Assembly: GCF_007655135.1 (NCBI RefSeq)
Contig: NC_045129.1
Location: 11,346,001 to 11,410,000 of the forward strand
Length of the DNA stretch: 64,000 bases
From: Punica granatum
Taxonomy: Eukaryota > Streptophyta > Magnoliopsida > Myrtales > Lythraceae
Reading direction: 5' to 3'
The position numbers and the translations under genes are program-made. This document shows, in pieces, positions 23,757-34,031 of this stretch (position 1 is the stretch's first letter; every line of letters begins with the position of its first letter). The notes under the pieces are model-generated. The model had not been told where the DNA came from. It worked only from the letters and a program-made list of their open reading frames with translations, and did no database searches.

Positions 23757-23917
23757 GGTGGTTCGACATATATTCCTTTGAGTAAAATTTCGAATTCGAG
23801 TCTCGTGAATAGAGAATTAATGATTAAAAGCGCTTGACTCCTAGTGGGACAACTTGATTTGAACCCAAATTGATTTGGGCAATTTTTAAATATCAGGTGA
23901 TACATTCAAGGAAAAAG
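23757..23917 (+). mobile_element. SINE copy (family A), divergent
   Basis: It shares the order of the family motifs: GAATTCGAGTCTCGTGAATA, then CTCCTAGTGGG, then a final ATATCAGG segment and an A-rich tail. It is more diverged than the copies at 23041 and 32081. The 5' end is uncertain. Confidence 0.45.
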
Positions 23918-25212
23918 AAATATATATATATATATATATAAAGTTTAATTCGCTAGGTATATATCGAATTTAATGATTCTTGAATCACATATCAAAATAT
24001 ACTTAACGACGGCCCACGAATATGGGCGGGCTATAATTATTGGGCCCAATCATTTTTTAAATTTTATTCAAACATGCAAATATGAAATATAGCCTATTAA
24101 TATTGAGAATGGAGAAGTACTGGTAAAATGATATGCGTATATGCAGATTTATATAAGAAATATTAAGAGCGAAGATGAAACCTTTTCATTATCTTAATTT
24201 ATTATAATTTTATTGAAAGAGCTTGTGGTATAGTGAGAATCAACTTTTTTTACATAAGACTCCACTTTATTTTGAAGATTTCAATATCAATGCAATATAA
24301 TCGCGAAAAATTTCTCCCACCATGAATTTATGCGATGATGATTTTGAGAGTGACTTTTACTCTCAACTTGACAAAATTTAAAAAAAAAAATTTAACCAAA
24401 TGAGAAGCAACTATTCTAGCTTCTAAGAACCTTCTCAAGCAAAATATTATAAGCAAGTGATACCAGTTTCTAAGAAGTATCAGAAGTAAAATGTGAGGAA
24501 AGATTTTGCATCCATCTGAGGCATTTTCAAGTATTTTGTCTATGTCATACATCAAAGCATGTTTCTGACGAGCATAAATAGTCCTAAATGCATCCTAACA
24601 TAATAAATCTTTAAATACAATAGACTGAAGAAAGTATTGGACCAGAAAAAAGATTCAGTAAAATTTCTTCGAATTAGAAGTACTTGTTGAGATATATGAA
24701 ATTTTTACTTGATCAAAGTTTAGATAAAAAAATCTCAAAGGCTCTTCTGTGAATTTTTCCGATAATTTCCTACAAAAAATGGTAAATTCCTTTATGCCTA
24801 AATAATAACACATCTCTATATTACTTCACAGCCCTTCCATGGAAATGGTTCATGGAAGTTTTAATATGGCAATTAAATAGATTCTTTATAAGCTAGTCTT
24901 TTTGGTCTTTCGTTGCAGGTTATTTTAGTTAAGGAAGTAAAGTGTCATCACAGTATTACGCCATTTGTCAAGTTGTTATTGGTAGTCACACGAAGTATCA
25001 TGCAAGGTAAAGCCCTCTTCATCCTATATGGCGCTTCTCAATGAGTTGTCCCGACTTTTAATATTATATATAGATAAGAATGCATTTAAATTATCATTGG
25101 AAGATATAATACTAAATTAAAATTCTAAGCGTATAAGAGAAAATGTGCCCACACAAATTCATCGAAGCGATTCAATCTGTGACAATTATTTTCCGTTCCA
25201 TTACCAACCCCA

Positions 25213-25243
<31 letters not shown>

Positions 25244-25251
25244 ATTACTAT
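25213..25251 (+). repeat. Poly-C tract, 39 bases
   Basis: An uninterrupted run of 39 C residues in AT-rich sequence. Such long G/C homopolymers are rare in plant DNA and hard to sequence, so the length is uncertain. Confidence 0.9.
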
Positions 25252-25789
25252 CATCATAGCTGTCGAACCCGAGATCATTAGCAAGATGTCAGATCATATT
25301 AGACCATACATATGCAGTTATATATATAGACTCAAAATCCTACACGATTATGATTTAGAAAATCTCATGATGCGAAAAATCTAAATGATCAACGGCTGCA
25401 TTTGGTTCGACAATTGGTCGTGGTGGCCCGCTAATTAGTTTCTGCAATAGAGGGCTGCATTGTTTTCCAACTGTGAAGAGCGTAAAATTTCATCGAACCT
25501 ATAAGTTATTGGACCCATCTTCAATCGGAAAGATTGAGCCGGTAGGTTGTGGCACCAATCACTTATAAACCTGTAGATTTCTCTTTAATTTTTTCATATG
25601 GTACAATATGTCTCAACACCCACCCTCACGTGGCAATATGTGGTTTTGATACTTCATGTACACGTGCTACGTGGTCTTAAACACCCGCCCTTAAGAACTG
25701 AGTACGAGTTAGGACTGAACTTTTGTGCTCGGGAATTAACCATTAGGGGGACTTTTTCTTGCACCTCGGGTGAAAGAGGGGGGATAATT

Positions 25790-26495
25790 TAATATGATCC
25801 AACTAGAGGACCTTTCGCACGGACATGTGGAAGCATTCCAGGATGACGGGGTATGGCATGAAGTCGAGCATTGGGACATGCGCGTGCTAGCTGGACCAAG
25901 TAAAAGAGCATGGCCCAAGCGAATCGAACAAGCCATGCAAAGGATGTTATTGCACGTCCTTAGAAGAAAAGTCGAGCTCTTGGCTGAGATGCATGTGGAA
26001 TAGGAAGCCACGACTGTTAATATCCTAGAAGTCTATTTAGAAGATGATCGCAGTTCAAAGAGCTGAATTTTGTTGCTTTTCAATAACTTGGGTCTATTTC
26101 ATTTTGGGCTCATTACACTTAGAATTTATTTTAACCAAGTCCATTAGCCCATTTAGGTTATTAGATAGTATCTCTCTATAAATAGGCATGTGGCATCCCT
26201 AGAGAAAATAGATCAGTTTTCATTCAACTTTGTGATAGAGATTTTCTCCGAGCTGTTACTCAGCAACTTTGCGGATATTACAAGTGTGATCACTTGTGAT
26301 TCCCGACATTTATAATATTAGTTTCTAGCTCTTTATAGCTAGCGGGTCAATATTCCGTTTATAATATTGGTTTGTGGTACTTTATAGTCATCGAGTCAAT
26401 ATTCCCTATCCTTGAAACCTTCATCGGACGATCCCTGGTTTGATCTCACTCTATTGTTGTTGGGTCTCGCGGCAGGTTCGTCGAGGGTTGCATCA
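25790..26495 (+). repeat. 5' LTR of nested retrotransposon
   Basis: 706 bp, nearly identical to 29654-30359. The expected terminal TG is mutated to TA; the 3' end is CA. TATAAATA at 26177-26184 is the likely promoter, placing transcription start near 26210. Confidence 0.88.
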
Positions 26496-27378
26496 TTTGG
26501 TATCAGAGCTTTGGCTCCAATTCAGGTTTCACCTATCCTATTGTGTTTTGTTGTTATCTATTGTTCTTAGGGTTCGTAAATCGTTGATAGAAGTTGTAAT
26601 TTTTGTTGGTCGATTCCAACTATCCTGAAGAACCCTAAAGTTTCAATTTATCTTATTGGAGATCTAAAAAAAAAATCGTCCAAAAAAATACAGAGGAAAA
26701 AAAGGAAAAAAGTTGAAAAAAAAGAAGAAAGAAAAGAGCAATTGTTTGTGAAATCTTTACTTTACTTTTGGGGTGGAAGAAGCTTCCTTAGATATCACTG
26801 CTAATCAAGTAAAGTAGAGAATTTCAAAAGTTTCATGTTATTTTCTTCCATACCTGCCATTATCCCTAAATTACTTTCCTTTATATATTATTATTTACTT
26901 TGATGGACAACTGGCATATAAAGTGCAGTCGAGAAATCTAATAATATTTCCTTTCAATTGAATATTTTTCTATCATATTATTTTCTTGTCTCTTAGAATA
27001 ATTCATTCATTCCATTTCGATACTTTCCAGAAATCTTTCCATAAATCTATTGTTTCCTTATTCCCACAAATCTTCCTTGTACATCTCAGTTGTTTCGTTA
27101 ACTTCATCTATCACATTATTTCCTTTCTCATTTAGGTTTGGATCCTAAAACCAACTGATTTTACTCTTGCGATTGAATTGCTTAGTTTCTTAGGAACTTT
27201 GAGGAGAAAATCTAGAGAGAGAAAAAAAAAAAGGCAAGAGTGGTGAGTATATTAGAGGGTGAAAGCCTAAAATTGAGTGAAACATGAGTGTTGAGTGACA
27301 TTAATTTGAGTGCAAACACGTAAGCGAGTAGTTGTGAGGTCCATCTCTATTTCTAAAGTTTTACTTGCAGATTTCATC

Positions 27379-27801
27379 ATGCCACAAGAAAGCAGTGGAA
27401 ATGATGAGATTAACGGAGGAACTGATTACAATATGATGATCCGAGATATGCAGCAACAATTTGAGCGCATGAATGTGATGGTTGATTTGATTTACGATCG
27501 GTTGGAAATGCGAGACAAGTGGATTGAACAGTTGCTAGATGGCTATGACGAAGCTTTCGGTTCATCCTCTTGCAAATTGAAGTGGGGTTCTTCGACGAAG
27601 AAGGAAGAGAAAATAGCCTTGAAGCCAATAAAAGAGAAACCCACAAACAAGTTTCAACCCAACGGCAAAGAGAATTGTCATATTGCTTCTCAATTCCTAG
27701 ACAGCGATGGTCGGAACGCAACGCTATTGTCGCTTCCACCTAACCAAATGGAGGAACAACAACTTCAAATCAAGCGGCCCATTGGCGAGAAAACTTTGTG
27801 A
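27379..27801 (+). CDS. Gag-like N-terminal fragment, copy 1
   Basis: It starts MPQESSGNDEINGG and contains RDMQQQFERMNVMVDLIYDR, a coiled-coil-like gag N-terminal motif common in plant retrotransposon polyproteins. About 140 aa from the ATG; the frame is also open upstream to 27310. The C-terminus runs into the internal LTR fragment, so the end is artificial. No capsid or zinc-knuckle region is present. Confidence 0.5.
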   Translation: MPQESSGNDEINGGTDYNMMIRDMQQQFERMNVMVDLIYDRLEMRDKWIEQLLDGYDEAFGSSSCKLKWGSSTKKEEKIALKPIKEKPTNKFQPNGKENCHIASQFLDSDGRNATLLSLPPNQMEEQQLQIKRPIGEKTL

Positions 27802-28061
27802 GAGAGATTTTCTTCGAGCTGTTACTCAGCAACTTTGCGGATATTGCTAGTGTGATCACTTGTGATTCCCGACATTTATAATATTAGTTTCTAGCTCTTT
27901 ATAGCTAGCGGGTCAATATTCCGTTCATAATATTGGTTTGTGGCTCTTTATAGTCATCGGGTCAATATTCCCTATCCTTAAAATCTTCATCGGACGATCC
28001 CGGGTTTGATCTCACTCTATTATTGTTGGGTCTCGCGGCAGGTTCATCGAGGTTCGCATCA
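27792..28061 (+). repeat. Internal R-U5 LTR fragment
   Basis: It matches 26226-26495, the last 270 bp of the LTR, and is followed by a second primer-binding site at 28064-28075. The left junction cuts into the gag-like region at GGCGAGAAAA. The fragment starts about 16 nt after the predicted transcription start, so it looks like the 5' end of an element RNA joined to another copy's gag. Confidence 0.85.
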
Positions 28062-28941
28062 TTTGGTATCAGAGCTTTGGCTTCAATCCAGGTTTCACCT
28101 ATCCTATTTCGTTTTGTTGTTATCTATTGTTTTTAGGGTTCGTAAATCGTTGATAGAAGTTGTAATTTTTGTTGGCTGATTCCAACTATCCTGAAGAACC
28201 CTAAAGTTTCAATTTATCTTATTGGAGATCTAAAAAAAAATCGTCCAAAAAAAATACAGAGGAAAAAAAGGAAAAAAGTTGAAAAAAAGAAGAAAGGAAA
28301 GAACAATTATTTGTGATATCTTTACTTTACTTTTGGGGTGGAAGAAGCTTCCTTAGATATCACTGCTAATCAAGTGTAGTAGGGAATTTCAAAAGTTTCA
28401 TGTTATTTTCTTTCATACTTGCCATTATCCCTAAATTACTTTCCTTTATATATTATTATTTACTTTGATGGACAACTGGCATATAAAGTGCAGTTGGGAA
28501 ATCTAATATTGTTTCCTTTCAATTGAATATTTTCCTATCATATTATTTTCTTGTCTCTTAGAATAATTCATTCATTCCATTCCAATACTTTTCATAAATC
28601 TTTCCATAAATCTATTGTTTCCTTATTCCCACAAATCTTCCTTGTACATCTCAGTTGTTTCGTTAACTTCATCTACCACATTATTTCCTTTCTCATTTAG
28701 GTTTGGATCCTAAAATCAATTGATTTTACTCTTGCGATTGAATTGCTTAGTTTCTTAGGAACTTTGAGGAGAAAATTTAGAGAGAAAAAAAAAAAGGCAA
28801 GAGTGGTGAGTATATTAGAGGGTGAAAGCCTAAAATTGAGTGAAACATGAGTGTTGAGTGACATTAATTTGAGTGCAAACACGTAAGCGAGTAGTTGTGA
28901 GGTCTATCTCTATTTCTAAAGTTTCACTTGCAGATTTCATC

Positions 28942-29235
28942 ATGCCACAAGAAAGCAGTGGAAATTATGAGATTAATGGAGGAACTGATTACAATATGAT
29001 GATCCGAGATATGCAGCAACAATTTGAGCGCATGAATGTGATGGTTGATTTGATTTACGATCGGTTGGAAAGGCGAGACAAGCGGATTGAACAGTTGCTA
29101 GATGGCTATGACGAAGCTTTCGGTTCATCCTCTTGCAAATTGAAGTGGGGTTCTTCGACGAAGAAGGAAGAGAAAATAGCCTTGAAGCCAATAAAAGAGA
29201 AACCCACAAACAAGTTTCATCCCAACGACAAATAG
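28942..29235 (+). CDS. Gag-like N-terminal fragment, copy 2
   Basis: A near-duplicate of the frame at 27379, part of the tandem copy of the leader and gag region. It ends 97 aa later at a TAG created in PNDK-stop, where copy 1 reads on. Soon after, sequence resembling a polyprotein C-terminus (SRTNLFEERGND) leads to the polypurine tract, so the whole pol region is missing. Confidence 0.5.
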   Translation: MPQESSGNYEINGGTDYNMMIRDMQQQFERMNVMVDLIYDRLERRDKRIEQLLDGYDEAFGSSSCKLKWGSSTKKEEKIALKPIKEKPTNKFHPNDK

Positions 29236-29366
29236 AATTGTCATATTGCTTCTCAATTCCTAGACAGCGATGGTCGGAACGCAACGCTATTGCCGCTTCC
29301 ACCTAACCAAATGGAGGAAGAGCAACTTCAAATCAAGCGGTCCACTGGCGAGAAAAGTGAGGAATT

Positions 29367-29747
29367 CAAGAATTTCTTTCTCGAGCAAATACTCCCATAA
29401 AAGTCACCAATCAAGTCAGTTGTCATAAATTTAAGGACGAATCTTTTTGAAGAGAGGGGGAATGATATGATCCAGCTAGAGGACCCTTCGCACGGGCATG
29501 TGGAAGCATTCCAAGATGACGGGGTATGGCATGAAGTCGAGCATTGGGACATGCACGCAAGAATTTCTTTCTCGAGCAAATACCCCCAGAAAAGTCACCA
29601 ATCAAGTCAGTTGTCATAGATTCGAGGACGAATCTTTTTGAAGAGAGGGGGAATGATATGATCCGGCTAAAGGACCCTTCGCACGGGCATGTGGAAGCAT
29701 TCCAGGATGACGGGGTATGGCATGAAGTCGAGCATTGGGACATGCAC
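29367..29747 (+). repeat. Duplicated polypurine tract and LTR start
   Basis: A ~191-bp segment starting CAAGAATTTCTTTCTCGAGC at 29367 repeats in tandem at 29558. Each unit contains GAAGAGAGGGGGAATGATATG, the polypurine tract plus the first bases of an LTR. Only the second unit continues into the complete 3' LTR. Confidence 0.85.
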
Positions 29748-30359
29748 GTGCTAGCTGGACCAGGTAAAAGAGCATGGCCCAAGCGAATCGATCAAGCCAT
29801 GCAAAGGATGTTATTGCACGTCCTTAGAAGAAAAGTTGAGCTCTTGGCCGAGCTGCATGTGGATTATGAAGCCACGACCGTTAATATCCTAGAAGTCTAT
29901 TTAGAAGATGATCCCAATTCAAATGACTGAATTTTATTGCTTTTAAATATCTTGGGCCTATTTCATTTTGGGCTCATTACACTTAGGATTTATTTTAACC
30001 AAGTCCATTAACTCATTTAGGTTATCAGATAGTATCTCTCTATAAATAGGCATGTAGCCTCCCTAGAGAAAATAGATCAGTTTTCATTCTACTTTGTGAG
30101 AGAGATTTTCTCCGAGCTGTTGCTCAGCAACTTTGCGGATATTGCAAGTGTGATCACTTGTGATTCTCGACATTTATAATATTGGTTTCTAGCTCTTTAT
30201 AGCTAGCAGGTCAATATTCTGTTTAAAATATTGGTTTGTGACTCTTTATAGTCATCGGGTCAATATTCCCTATCCTTGAAACCTTCATTGGACGATCCTG
30301 GGTTTGATCTCATTCTATTGTTGTTGGGTCTTGCGGCAGGTTCGTCAAGGTTCGCATCA
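29654..30359 (+). repeat. 3' LTR of nested retrotransposon
   Basis: 706 bp, TGATATGATCC to GCATCA. The polyprotein-like frame from 29544 stays open for ~90 codons inside the LTR and ends at 29930, as when a retrotransposon pol ends within its 3' LTR. Confidence 0.9.
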
Positions 30360-32080
30360 TAATTGATAATGAGACTACACTTAGGCCGGACTAATATGAA
30401 GCACAATCTGGCTGCCTTGAAATTAGATTTGGCGTGGTGTGAACTCACACGAGGGTACGAAAGCATAGCCCGCTTTGATACCATATAAAATTTTACTGGG
30501 TCTATAAGCTATTGGATCCATTTCCAACCCAAAAACTCGAACCGATAGGTTGTGATACCCAATTACTTATAAACTCACGAATTTCTCTTTAATATTTCAG
30601 CGTGGGACAATATGTCTTAACAAAGACAAATTATCTAGTGAGTTGCATCATGAAGAATGCGGAGTGGTGTTGGCAAGGATGGACTGATTACCAGAGTTTG
30701 GCGGTTCAAAGACTGACCTATATGGATGCCTTTATGGGCTTAGACTCGTAGAAATTACGATAGTGTTTTTAGGTATGCACATAGCTGAAGCACTTATACA
30801 ATTGCTAGTGCTTTGGGGATCTAGGATGTTCGATGTAAAGGTCCCAAAGTATCCTAGAGCCAAAGCAATATGGTTCCTGACGTACGCACTGAGGGTCTCT
30901 TTTATTTGCTGGCTTAGTTTACTGGAAAGACTGAGTGCAACAGATAAAACGAGTGGCTCCCGAGTGCGGCAAAATGTAGTAGAGTGTGAGGTTTACGGCC
31001 AGAAGTAGAAACCAAGGATCATTTTGTTGTTCACATTTCAGATTACTCAAGCTTTGTGGAAGAATTTGTTTTATCGGAGTGATATTTGGAGATTATTAAC
31101 TCAAGCCGGTCGAATGAAGTAGTTTAGGCGTGCTCGTTAAAGTGGGAAAATCTTGACACAACCGTATTAAAGCTCTTGCGTATACACTTATGTATGTCTA
31201 TCATGTTTGGAAGGAAAGATTAATATTGGATGTTAATTAGCCCCGTCTTCCTACAGGAAAAATAATGTTTGCAGGGAAAGAAACCTGCGATATTATGAAG
31301 GGAAAAAGAATGCAATATTTACTATTATTAGCCATATATCTCATATATGCTCATGGTTTGATTACGATTACATAAGTAATTAATTAGCTGGCTTTGGGTC
31401 TATCATTTGGATCAATTTCTTTCTGTTTGTCATATTTCTTTGGGTGAGTGCCTGTCATATGCACATATGTTATTTTATTAGCCTTTAAAACTCTCCACTT
31501 TATAAAAGAAGAAAGAGAAAAAAAAAACTAAATTTAGCCAATAATTAGAAAATGTCTCTATGCTTTCAGAGTTTGGTCTATACGGTTGACTGATAGTATT
31601 GACTGTTAATGGTAGCAGTTAGCAACAGAGCAGTTGTGGTTTGAAATATGAGGGACTGGGTTGGTGTAGCATTACAAGTGAGCTAGAATAGTGAAGGGGT
31701 ACCACCATTGCTTTCGTCTCCAGTCTTCCATTTTCAGGTAAAACGGATAGTGAAATATCGGATTTGCTTAGTTATATCGATAACCATATATGTAACAATG
31801 ATAAGACTCGGAGCTCTACATTTTCCTAATGCAACAGGGAAATTCGCGAAATAAAACGCTGTAGTTCATTTATGAATTGGCTCCACGCCACAATATCAGG
31901 CGTTATCCCGATCATGACATCGTATCGGGAAATTCAAATGCCAGTGAGCTAACCTTGCACAAGTTGTTGAAAAGTGAATGAATTTGGTATCCTTGTCGTC
32001 CAATTGCTTACCTACTTTCCATGTGAGACAGCCAAGCTGTATAATTCAAACAAATATACATAGACTCAACTAATTTTATT

Positions 32081-32249
32081 GACCGGCATAGGTTAGTTCA
32101 AGTGATTCGGCACCTATTTCCTTTAAGTAAGGTCTCGATTTGAGTCTTGTGAATCGAGAAAATCCACATTGGGAGAGTTTTACTCCTTGACTGATTTAGT
32201 GGGGACCTATTGGACTTTTGAATATCAGGGTTCACACCGAAAAAAAAAA
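32081..32249 (+). mobile_element. SINE (family A) with perfect 10-bp TSD
   Basis: TAATTTTATT at 32071-32080 repeats exactly at 32250-32259. Between them are an A-box-like GTTAGTTCAAGTGATTCGGC, a B-box-like GATTTGAGTCT and a terminal A9-10 tract: the layout of a tRNA-derived Pol III SINE. Related copies lie at 23041, 23757 and, truncated, 40328. Confidence 0.78.
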
Positions 32250-32290
32250 TAATTTTATTTTTTTAAATTCCAGAAGCTATCATAAAGAAT

Positions 32291-32435
32291 GTAGTGCAGT
32301 GGCGTACGCCCACGCTTGGTAACAAAGAGATTCCAGTTTCGATACTTAATGGGACTACCATTGCCCATTTATTAGATGTTAGAATTTCTATTTCATTGTT
32401 TTAGGCTCATGAACCTTTCTTATAACCGAAAAAAA
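32291..32435 (+). mobile_element. Second SINE-like element (family B)
   Basis: TAGTGCAGTGGCGTACGCC fits the Pol III A box well. AGTTTCGATAC about 45 bp later is a weak B box. The unit ends ATAACCGAAAAAAA. No clear target duplication was found. Confidence 0.45.
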
Positions 32436-34031
32436 TTCACAAGCTAAGTACGCATCTCTCACATGTTTAACATCTTAAGAATACAATGACCTTAAACCAA
32501 TCACCTTCCCATAAAATCTTTAATAGGAGCAATAGTATTCGTGATGCATAGACGACCTCCCATCTGAATCTTTACATTTTGGTGCGGTGCTTAGTTGAAT
32601 TAAGAGGGAAAGGAAGGGGAGGGGGAGGCGGTTAAGTGATTCAAGAAAATGGATACTCGGAATTAGTTCAATCTAATAGAAGGCAATGGCACAACAAACC
32701 AAAAAAAAAAAAAAGGAAAGAAAATCTATTAAAAGCATTATGCAGTCAGAATCAAGTCGATATCGAAGTAGAATTAGTTCAATCTAATAGAATAACCATA
32801 CATGTACTCTCATCCAAAAAGAAAGAAATGGCAATTGGAGAAGTTGGGGCACTAAAACATGAGATGAGATACACGCAAGGCTCTTCCCACAAACTAATTA
32901 GTGGAGGACTCATTTGCCTAAAGCCCACCGTCGCACTTCTATTCTATTCACGCGGACGTGCCATAGTTGCCAACCGATGAGAGTGGGAAAAAGGCAATTC
33001 GGATAACGTATTTAAATTAGGGAGCATTGTGATGCTTGTAAGTGAAACAGATATTCGAGCTGAGCATTTTATATGCTTGGGATCGAAATCTTCTGAAGTA
33101 GCAGTACGATATTATTTGATAAAAAAAATACTTTCCGATTTCATTGATCGGTAAAGATGAGTCGGGTTATTGTCACCAGCAAGTTTTTACCGTAGACGAA
33201 AATCGACCGTTGATGGCTGCAATAAGTGCTGAGCTCGGCCGATCACAACTGCATAGCATTACGAACCAATGATGCATAAAGTTGTGGGCCATTAATTTAA
33301 TCCCATGAAGCCGTAGATGCACCACTAGAAGAGGCTAGTATTTTCCGAGAGTAGGAAGCACGGGATTACGAGTGAACGAGGTTGGATGACATTAGCAATG
33401 CAACCACTTTCTTTGACTTGAAGGTTAAGCCAACCCCACTCCATTAACAATCACTAGGAGCTACAAGTGATTTGCATTATGAGCTATGCAATGCACCTTT
33501 TCTCCACTCTCATTTGGTTCACACAAGCTCAGCTTTTCTTGCCCGATGCCGGCGATATTTCGCTTGCTTTATGTCTTCCCTTTCCAGCCATTTCGGGATG
33601 AAAGCGAACAGTTTCAATCGGTTATGGTAATAGAGTGAAATGTCGACACTAAACAATCACGTTGCGTTCGACTAGTCTATCACGTAGCAGAAAGACCATG
33701 TTGTCCAGTATATTTTTTCTTAAATGGAATGTATGCGATCACTATGCGTCCATTTAAATCTGACCTTAGAAAACCGAACAAAGTAATGATGTTTTACCCT
33801 CTAATTGAGATTATTTGGTCAACTTTCAGGTAATTTTGAGTTTTAGAATTGTGCAAGTTTTGCAAGGGGTCGCAAACTCTCCAAGACTTTCATTCAATGA
33901 TCATTTTCGGAACGCCTGATGAATTTTTATATATGTTATTAGAAATGAACTACAGAGGAGCTGCTCAAACTCCAGCACCACTTACTCCTGAGCACTTCTC
34001 TCTATAACTACCTGAAAGACCTACAAAAAGA

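Larger units (their letters stand above)
19496..25480. other. Gene-free interval with SINE copies and microsatellites
   Basis: Six kilobases of AT-rich DNA. It holds the promoter of the 17-kb pectinesterase at its left end, two SINE-like copies (listed separately), (TA)n tracts at 22862-22882, 23718-23747 and 23922-23940, and a poly-C tract at 25213. I found no convincing exon. Small ORFs such as 20870-21123 and 23412-23702 lack domain signals. Confidence 0.5.
25790..30359 (+). mobile_element. Non-autonomous, rearranged LTR retrotransposon
   Basis: Two 706-bp LTRs (25790-26495 and 29654-30359) are flanked by the exact 5-bp duplication TAATT (25785-25789, 30360-30364). The primer site TGGTATCAGAGC is at 26498-26509. 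A polypurine tract AAGAGAGGGGGAA ends at 29653. The interior encodes only a gag-like N-terminus; there is no protease, reverse transcriptase or integrase. An internal R-U5 fragment, a second primer site and a duplicated polypurine tract show the copy is a reverse-transcription rearrangement. The gag fragment suggests Ty3/gypsy affinity. Confidence 0.88.
25481..30622 (-). mobile_element. TRIM retroelement, split by nested LTR element
   Basis: Matching 138-bp direct repeats at 25481-25618 and 30485-30622 act as LTRs. On the minus strand they start TGTTAAGACATATTG or TGTTGAGACATATTG. Next to the right repeat, the minus strand reads TGGTATCAAAGC (30483-30472), a one-mismatch initiator-tRNA-Met primer site. 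Next to the left repeat it reads purine-rich GTGAGGGTGGG. Removing the nested insertion and one TAATT copy leaves a 567-bp element with no coding capacity, the size of a TRIM. Candidate target duplication AAGAG/AAGAC (25476-25480 and 30623-30627). Confidence 0.75.
30623..34031. other. Gene-free interval with SINEs
   Basis: AT-rich DNA between the TRIM and the second pectinesterase. It contains two SINE-like insertions (32081, 32291). An ORF at 30763-31008 has no recognisable domain. The last ~80 bp before 34032 should be pectinesterase 3'UTR. Confidence 0.5.

Noticed and set aside
27410..29302. Minus-strand ORFs duplicated within the LTR element
   Set aside because: Antisense to the duplicated gag-like frame; the duplication explains their similarity.
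30763..31008. 81-aa ORF after the TRIM
   Set aside because: Composition is plausible, but there is no domain, partner exon or promoter.
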